Part shown: positions 58,223 to 64,000 of the stretch, piece by piece
Position numbering within the stretch: position 1 is the stretch's first letter
Layout of the letters: every line of letters starts with the position of its first letter
Assembly (NCBI RefSeq): GCF_000948415.1
Contig: NZ_JYII01000003.1
Span: 124,001 to 188,000 of the forward strand
Direction: 5' to 3'
DNA: 64,000 nucleotides
From: Thalassospira sp. HJ
Lineage (GTDB): Bacteria; Pseudomonadota; Alphaproteobacteria; Rhodospirillales; Thalassospiraceae
Notes under the pieces: generated by a model
What the model was told of the DNA's origin: nothing
The model's database searches: none
Seen by the model: only the letters and a program-made list of their open reading frames with translations
Position numbers and translations under genes: made by a program

Positions 58223-61200
58223 CTAGTAATCAAGCCTGTACTGAACGCCAGCCTTGCTGTCGATTTCGGTGCTCTCGCTGGTCACGCTGATATTCGGGGT
58301 GACTTCGATTTCGACTTCAACACCGCTTGATCCCGGGGTTGAGCCGGCCTTGGTGCCGACATAGACACCTTCGGTCAGGTATTTACCCACTTTGACCTCC
58401 GGCCCGTTTTCACCGCCACCAACGCGCAGAACGTCTGCACCAATGAACCGGCGGATACTGCCGACGACATCAAGTCCCGTACCACCGCCTGAAAGCTCAT
58501 TGACGGCACTGGCCAGTTGAACGGCTTCGACCGCCGACAGGCTTCCCTGGGATTTCCCGAACAGGACCTGCGACAGAATTTCGTCTTCGGGCAGTGACGG
58601 GTTGGACGTCAACACCAGTTCCGGATCGCTTGACGGCCCCTGGAAGCCGGCGGTCACAACGAGATCCTCGGTGGTGTAAACCCCTTTGATATCAAGCATC
58701 GGATCGGGTGGCGATGCCCCGGCGAACGTGATTTGGGAATCGCGAATGACAAAGGTCTTGCCGATAACATCCAGTTGCCCGCGGAGCGCAGACAATTGGC
58801 CCGTAATGCGCGGATCATCCGTCGTGCCGGCAATTTCAAGCCGCCCGCCCCATTCGGAATCAAGCCCCTTGCCACGGACAAACAGGCGGCCGGGAATATC
58901 GACCGTGACGTCGAGATTCCCGCTAAAGCCGCTATCGGCTTCCTCGGCCTTTTGCTGGCTTTCGGTTTGTGACGCGTCAGGCAGGTTTTCGATTTCAATT
59001 GTCGGAACGGATTCCGGCAACGCCAAGGTCAGATCGACCTCGCCACGTTGAACGGTAACTGTACTTTGAATGTCGGCTTCGGATTGCGAACCGGTGACGC
59101 TGGTTTGGACATCTGCCCAGAATTGCAGCTCATCCTTGCGCGACAAGGCGACGTTGCGCAGATCCGCCTCAACGTCATAGCGCACCTCCCCACCATCAAG
59201 CAGATCAAGATCAACCGACGCATCAAGCGTGCCGTTGCCGCCATCGGTTGCCGTGATGGACGGAATGGAAAGGCCAGCCTGATCAAACGTGCCCTGCAGT
59301 GTTATCTGATCAAGGATCGTACCGTATTCAAGGTTTTCATAGCGTCCATCAGATAGCGCCATATCCCCATTCCAGCGGATATCACCAAGGGTACCATCGA
59401 CATCAACCGCAAGCTTGATCTTGCCAGACATCTGGTGATCTGGCGCCGGGACATAAGGCCAGAATTCGGCAATCTGTCCATTTAGCCGTACGCGTCCTGT
59501 CACTGGTGCGCCAAGATCCGGGCTGAATTCCTGTTCAAGCACGGAAATCGCAAGCGGTACGCTCCCTTCGGCCGACAGGGCCTCGATATCGCCATTGCCA
59601 AGCGATGCCTGACCGGCAAGTTTTCCTTCGGCAAGCGTGATATCAAGAAGCATCTCAAACGGCTTGAGATCTGCGACCGCCTTTGCCGTAATGCCGGAAA
59701 TGCGCCCATGCACCTCGGCATTGGGCAAGGTTCCGCGTGTTTCGCGCAGGTTGGCATCAAGGTTTGCCGTACCACTTAGCCCGTCAAAGCCGGAAATCCG
59801 CCCCCAAGGGCCAAGCTCAACATCATTGAGATGCACTTCACCGGAAATCGATCTTTGGGCCGCCTCCTGATCAAGGCTAGCAACCAGACGCCCTGTCCCG
59901 ACAGTAAGGTCGGCATCAAGTTGCTGGCGGCCATTTTCGCGCAAGATGAATTCCAAAGGCTTGCGCAGGCCAATCGTCTGATTACCGATCACGGCATCAA
60001 GACGGCTGGCGGTAACCGCGATATCATTGCCAAGCGACAGATCGGCAACCAGATCAGCTTCAAGCGGCACATTGCCCTGATAAAGCCCGGTGCTGTTCAT
60101 GGTAATGCCAAGCGCATCCAGCCCGCCTTCAACCTCAAGCGCCACCTTGCTGATCACAACCGTGCCCGCCGTGATATCGCGCCCTTCAAGATCGGCGGTA
60201 ATTTCGGGGGCTTCAAACGCATTACCAATTGTTGCGGTCAGTTCGACATCTTCGATCATTGTCGGATTGGCGTCATCACCGCCAGCCATGCGCAAGCCCC
60301 GGGCAGATGCGTTTGCCGTGATGCTTTGACGGCCGTTTTCCGGGCGCAGCGCAATATCAGCGGCGATAGTGCCATTGATAAAGCCAGCCCCGAACTGATC
60401 AAGCCATTCTGCATCCAGATTGGAAAGAGCAAAATCACCGCGCATCGGAATGCTGTAATCGGGCAAGGCAAGATCACCGTTTAGCGCGATATGCTCGCCC
60501 TTAAGCGAGATCGCCTCGACCCGCAAGGCATCGTCGGGCAGGATAACATTCGCGCTGACCTGATACGGACGATTGCCAAAGGTGAACTTGCCATTGTTGC
60601 CGATCGACAGGACGGCCTGATCGGACCAGTTCATGCGACTGTTAAGGACGACATCCGAAAATGACTGTCCTGAAACGTCAACGCTTGGTACCTGCAACTC
60701 GATCGTTCCCGGCGGTGCGGCAAGGTCCCCATCAAGATTGGCCGTCAGCTTCGCCGGGGCCATTTCTATGCCGAGATCCGGCGGCACAACGTTTGGTGCA
60801 ATATCAAGCGCGCTTTCAAGGGCGAGTTTTTCGAACGCCTCGGTAATGCGAAGGGTCAAGGGGCCGTTGATCATCGCGGTTTCAAGCGCGCTTACATCAA
60901 CAGTCAGATCAAGATCAGGTGCCAGCGTGACAGTGCCGGTAATTTTGGGGTCTGTCCCGACAATGCGATCAAGATCAGCAATACCAAAGCCCGCCTGTGT
61001 GGCTGAAATCTCGATCCCGGTTTCAAGGCCGTTTGCATCGGACCATGTAAGCTCGGGTAATGCCACCCGCCCCTGCCCGCGCAGATCGAGCCCCGAAATC
61101 GGGGCAAAAATCGCAAGATCACGGACATCGGCGACGAGGTCAGAGGTGGTAACAACCAAATCCTCGCTGATATCCGCCTGACCGCGCAGCGTCATTTCCG

Positions 61201-62659
61201 GCACATTCAGCGCCAGATTGCGGATCGCGATATCGGCAAAGTCCGGTGACATCTGCACATCAAGCGACAGGCCCTGACTGCCCCCCAAGAACGCGCCAAG
61301 CCCCGCATCATCCCAATCCGTACCAGACGCCGAAAGCGCAAGCACCGCATCAAGTGGATCATCAGGATCATCGGGTGCTGCCATATCAGCCTGCAAGGCG
61401 ACATCGGCAATACGTGAAACCGGCGTTTTCACATCGCGGCCATTGACGCGCAGCGACACACCGGGCATCGCAAGGTCACCATTGGCCTGAAGTGATAGCC
61501 CAAGTTCCGCCCACGACACAGCACCATCCAGAAGTGCTGACATCCCGGGATCAACATCGGCAGCCAAATCGGCCGTGATCAGGCTTTCATCAAGATCAAG
61601 TTCGGTTGTACCCGACAGTGAAAGCACATCTGCCATCGCAATCGACAGACGATCAAACGCAAGGGTCTGGGCCGATTGATCAAACGCCCCGCCAATGCCA
61701 AGGGTGATTTCCTTGTGCAAGGAGGCCGGGAGTTGTTCACGCACGCGCTCCTGCGGCGCAACCGCACCGTCCAGACCGAATGCCAGAACATCCGATGACA
61801 GTTGTACGGCAATATCGCTTTGAAGTGCGGCGTAGCCCGCAGCGGAAAGGTCAAGCGTGCCTTTCCAGTTATCGGCCGGCCCATCACCGCGCAGGGCAAT
61901 ATTGATATCGGTTGCCGTTTCCGGATCAACACCGGCCAGCGTCATGACAAGTTCATCACGACCCAACGCGCCATCAATCTCGGCCGCCAGTTGCTGCCGT
62001 GGTCCATCGAAGGAAAGGTCAAGCTTCACCTGATCGGTGCCACCATCGCGTGGCTGCAAATCAAGGAAGGCCGTCGCTGACAGGTTCGTTCCGACCTTTG
62101 CCCGACCGCTTAGGCTGTAGAGGAAACTCTTGCCCGTCAGTTGATCGACAATGGCAATTTCGCCGAGCTCAAGCGCATCAAGTGACACGGCAAGCGGGAT
62201 GGCAAAACCACCGCCCTCGCTCTCTACTTCCGGGGCAGGCTCGGAACCCGTGCCATCGGGCAAAATGACATTGGCCGTTGCCAAACTGACGCGATCAATT
62301 TGCAAGCGCCCGGTCAGAAGTGCCGTGGGTGACCAGTCAAAGGCGATATCATTGAGATCAAGATGAAGACCGTCTGTGTCCCGATCCATGATGACCTGAT
62401 CAAGGCTCAACCCGGTCCAGAGACTACCTTCAATCCGCCCGAGGGCAAATTCGCTGTCGGTTGCCACAGACACGGTTTCATTGATCAACGGCGTTGCCAT
62501 ACGCAACACCGGCCCTGTGCCGGCCACGGCAATCACGCCAGCCAGGCCAATCACGGTTCCGCCAATACCATAGGCAGTATAACGCAGCCATTTTCGATTT
62601 TGACGGCGCGGCGTGGCAGGTTTGGGATCAATCGGTGGTGATGTATCAGACCCGGTCAA
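58223..62659 (-). CDS. tamB: TamB translocation and assembly module protein
   Basis: This very long (1478-residue) inner-membrane-anchored periplasmic protein has one transmembrane helix near residues 28-52. Long beta-rich repeats follow, and the C-terminal TamB (DUF490) domain occupies about 1120-1478, with DAGGSGLDV-type segments and final VQYRLDY. With TamA it supports outer-membrane protein assembly and, as shown for AsmA-like proteins, anterograde lipid transport. The start overlaps the tamA stop (ATGA), so the two are coupled. Size and architecture fit alphaproteobacterial TamB. Confidence 0.95.
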   Translation of the reverse strand: MTGSDTSPPIDPKPATPRRQNRKWLRYTAYGIGGTVIGLAGVIAVAGTGPVLRMATPLINETVSVATDSEFALGRIEGSLWTGLSLDQVIMDRDTDGLHLDLNDIAFDWSPTALLTGRLQIDRVSLATANVILPDGTGSEPAPEVESEGGGFAIPLAVSLDALELGEIAIVDQLTGKSFLYSLSGRAKVGTNLSATAFLDLQPRDGGTDQVKLDLSFDGPRQQLAAEIDGALGRDELVMTLAGVDPETATDINIALRGDGPADNWKGTLDLSAAGYAALQSDIAVQLSSDVLAFGLDGAVAPQERVREQLPASLHKEITLGIGGAFDQSAQTLAFDRLSIAMADVLSLSGTTELDLDESLITADLAADVDPGMSALLDGAVSWAELGLSLQANGDLAMPGVSLRVNGRDVKTPVSRIADVALQADMAAPDDPDDPLDAVLALSASGTDWDDAGLGAFLGGSQGLSLDVQMSPDFADIAIRNLALNVPEMTLRGQADISEDLVVTTSDLVADVRDLAIFAPISGLDLRGQGRVALPELTWSDANGLETGIEISATQAGFGIADLDRIVGTDPKITGTVTLAPDLDLTVDVSALETAMINGPLTLRITEAFEKLALESALDIAPNVVPPDLGIEMAPAKLTANLDGDLAAPPGTIELQVPSVDVSGQSFSDVVLNSRMNWSDQAVLSIGNNGKFTFGNRPYQVSANVILPDDALRVEAISLKGEHIALNGDLALPDYSIPMRGDFALSNLDAEWLDQFGAGFINGTIAADIALRPENGRQSITANASARGLRMAGGDDANPTMIEDVELTATIGNAFEAPEITADLEGRDITAGTVVISKVALEVEGGLDALGITMNSTGLYQGNVPLEADLVADLSLGNDIAVTASRLDAVIGNQTIGLRKPLEFILRENGRQQLDADLTVGTGRLVASLDQEAAQRSISGEVHLNDVELGPWGRISGFDGLSGTANLDANLRETRGTLPNAEVHGRISGITAKAVADLKPFEMLLDITLAEGKLAGQASLGNGDIEALSAEGSVPLAISVLEQEFSPDLGAPVTGRVRLNGQIAEFWPYVPAPDHQMSGKIKLAVDVDGTLGDIRWNGDMALSDGRYENLEYGTILDQITLQGTFDQAGLSIPSITATDGGNGTLDASVDLDLLDGGEVRYDVEADLRNVALSRKDELQFWADVQTSVTGSQSEADIQSTVTVQRGEVDLTLALPESVPTIEIENLPDASQTESQQKAEEADSGFSGNLDVTVDIPGRLFVRGKGLDSEWGGRLEIAGTTDDPRITGQLSALRGQLDVIGKTFVIRDSQITFAGASPPDPMLDIKGVYTTEDLVVTAGFQGPSSDPELVLTSNPSLPEDEILSQVLFGKSQGSLSAVEAVQLASAVNELSGGGTGLDVVGSIRRFIGADVLRVGGGENGPEVKVGKYLTEGVYVGTKAGSTPGSSGVEVEIEVTPNISVTSESTEIDSKAGVQYRLDY

Positions 62660-64000
62660 AATGCCTGCCCCAGACTGATATAGAACTGATAGTCGTCATC
62701 AACATTGTCACGTTTATCAAGCGGCACGGCGACATCAAAGCGCAGCGGCCCGACCGCCGTGTAGTAGCGGAAACCAAGACCAACCGCCCACAGAAGATCA
62801 ATGTCTTCCGGCTCGGATCGGGCGTAGACGTTACCGCCTTCGATGAACGGCACAACGCCAAAGCTTTCTGTCACACGGGCACGGAATTCAGCACCAAGTT
62901 CAAGCACCGCACGCCCGCCCAACGGGTCATGTTCGTCATCAAGCGGCCCAACCTTCTGGTATTCATAACCCCGGATCGATCCGCCACCACCGGAATAGAA
63001 CCGTTTGTTCGATGGCAGGCTGCCACGCTCCTCGCCAATGATGGTCCCGGTGCGCGCACGGGCCGCAAAAACGTAATCGCCATCGTCATCAACCGACAGA
63101 TATTGCGATCCGGCAAGCGATACGGTGGTGAAATTGGTGTCCTTGTCTGTCAGGCCTATATATGGCGAGACATTGACTTCAAACCGGTTGCCACGGGTTG
63201 GGTCAAGCGGGTTGTCGGTATTATCATGACGCAGGATTCCGCGCAGACCAGCAAGATAGAATTCCTCGTTCGGGGAGTCTGATCCGGTCAGGTCGGAATA
63301 TTCCGCGGTCACACCAAACGTTCCCGTCCAGTTTTCCCAAAGTGGCCGCTCGATACCGGCAAAGCTGTCCAGAGTTGAGCCACTATAGGCATCGGTGTCG
63401 TTATTCTTGGCATTGGCCTCGGCAACGAATGACTGACGGCGTTCAAGGAATTGCGGTTTTTTGAATTCGGCTGACAGGCCCTGCTCAAGACTTGAAACAT
63501 CAATGCCCAGCCGCAGGCGTTCCCCCGCACCAAACAGGTTGCGATGTTCCCAGAATGCGTTGGCGCCGGGGCCTTCGGCGGTTGAGAAATCGACCCCGCC
63601 ACCGATGGAGCGCATCTTGCGTTCAACAACATCAATCTCGACCGGGACTTCGCCGTTTTCCTTTACCGGTCCGGCAACCTTGACAATCACGCTGTCAAAC
63701 AGGTTGGTTTGTGCGAGATCGCGACGCGTGGTGCGCACCTGATCGGGGTGATATTGCTCGCCCGGTTCCCAGCTGTGATAACCCGCGATGAAGTCGGCAT
63801 CGACATCCTGCGCACCGTTCACAGTGATATCGCCAAACTTGGCCAATGGTCCGGTATTTAAGGCGTAATTGATGGTGATCGTCTTTTGCGCAGTATCAGC
63901 CAGAATGGTGCGCTTGCCCGCCTCGACAAGCGGATAGCCCTGTTCGCGCAGGATATCGACGGCATATTGCTCGCCCAGAATAATCGGCTCAGCGGTGGCG
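62656..64000 (-). CDS. tamA: TamA outer-membrane Omp85-family protein, 5'-truncated by the window
   Basis: The frame is open to the window edge, so the N-terminus lies outside. Visible are the end of a POTRA region (LREQGYPLVEAGKRTILAD, then FGDITVNGAQDVDADFI and a last POTRA) and a 16-strand-type barrel with the Omp85 lid-loop motif SIRGYEYQKVGPLDD. The protein ends YQFYISLGQAF, with a C-terminal aromatic as the outer-membrane insertion signal. It forms the outer-membrane half of the Tam complex. An internal ATG near 63846 is not the true start because homology continues upstream. Confidence 0.95.
   Translation of the reverse strand, partial: ATAEPIILGEQYAVDILREQGYPLVEAGKRTILADTAQKTITINYALNTGPLAKFGDITVNGAQDVDADFIAGYHSWEPGEQYHPDQVRTTRRDLAQTNLFDSVIVKVAGPVKENGEVPVEIDVVERKMRSIGGGVDFSTAEGPGANAFWEHRNLFGAGERLRLGIDVSSLEQGLSAEFKKPQFLERRQSFVAEANAKNNDTDAYSGSTLDSFAGIERPLWENWTGTFGVTAEYSDLTGSDSPNEEFYLAGLRGILRHDNTDNPLDPTRGNRFEVNVSPYIGLTDKDTNFTTVSLAGSQYLSVDDDGDYVFAARARTGTIIGEERGSLPSNKRFYSGGGGSIRGYEYQKVGPLDDEHDPLGGRAVLELGAEFRARVTESFGVVPFIEGGNVYARSEPEDIDLLWAVGLGFRYYTAVGPLRFDVAVPLDKRDNVDDDYQFYISLGQAF

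Noticed and set aside
1-64000. CRISPR arrays, tRNA or rRNA genes and prophage modules
   Set aside because: No regularly spaced repeats, cloverleaf-like segments, integrases or phage structural genes were seen on reading both strands.

Overview
This window looks like chromosomal DNA from a moderately GC-rich, free-living heterotrophic alphaproteobacterium. The gene families and gene order resemble marine Rhodospirillales such as Thalassospira; that assignment is from memory of family content, not from a search. I see no tRNA, rRNA, CRISPR array, prophage or plasmid functions. Nearly all of the sequence is metabolic and transport genes in tight operons, with one small inverted-repeat element inserted into an operon.

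Layout. (1) 1-11.6 kb: a 5'-truncated iron-sulfur photolyase, a DUF1127 mini-protein, a class III nucleotide cyclase, a glucose-type ABC importer (gtsABC plus ATPase), an OmpR/EnvZ-type two-component pair, then an FAD oxidoreductase with a DUF2256/DUF3253 pair. (2) 11.6-15.1 kb: glucose-6-phosphate isomerase, fructokinase and a dual-specificity-type phosphatase. Together with the importer this gives hexose uptake and interconversion. (3) 15.2-27.9 kb: putrescine catabolism (puuA, puuR, puuC, puuB, a SpuC-type aminotransferase, a ureohydrolase), with a second FAD oxidase, a truncated globin, a membrane-anchored isochorismatase-type hydrolase and an Fe-S serine dehydratase. (4) 28.0-35.4 kb: choline uptake and oxidation to glycine betaine, betIBA divergent from choXWV. 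(5) 35.5-47.7 kb: moaD, a LysR regulator, and a ten-gene operon with a spermidine/putrescine-type ABC importer, class III aminotransferase, beta-keto acid cleavage enzyme, acetylpolyamine amidohydrolase, DauA-like oxidase, M20 deacylase and RidA. (6) 47.8-58.2 kb: an esterase-OsmC fusion, an acetyltransferase, thioesterase/ornithine-cyclodeaminase/alpha-beta hydrolase genes, and a TRAP importer with an M81 (MlrC-like) peptidase, facing an RpiR regulator. (7) 58.2 kb to the end: tamB and the 3' part of tamA.

The common theme is scavenging of nitrogenous osmolytes and amines (putrescine, choline, acetylated or cationic amino compounds, possibly peptides) and sugars through high-affinity transporters, each beside its own catabolic enzymes and regulator.

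The most unusual items are: a roughly 257-bp MITE-like element with near-perfect 34-bp terminal inverted repeats lying exactly between the stop codon of one permease gene and the ribosome binding site of the next (37793-38057); perfect 11-15 bp stem-loops directly after all four solute-binding-protein genes; three TGTAG-N5-CTACA dyads between the TRAP operon and its RpiR regulator; and the operon at 36.9-47.7 kb, whose enzymes fit degradation of an acetylated or cationic beta-amino compound.
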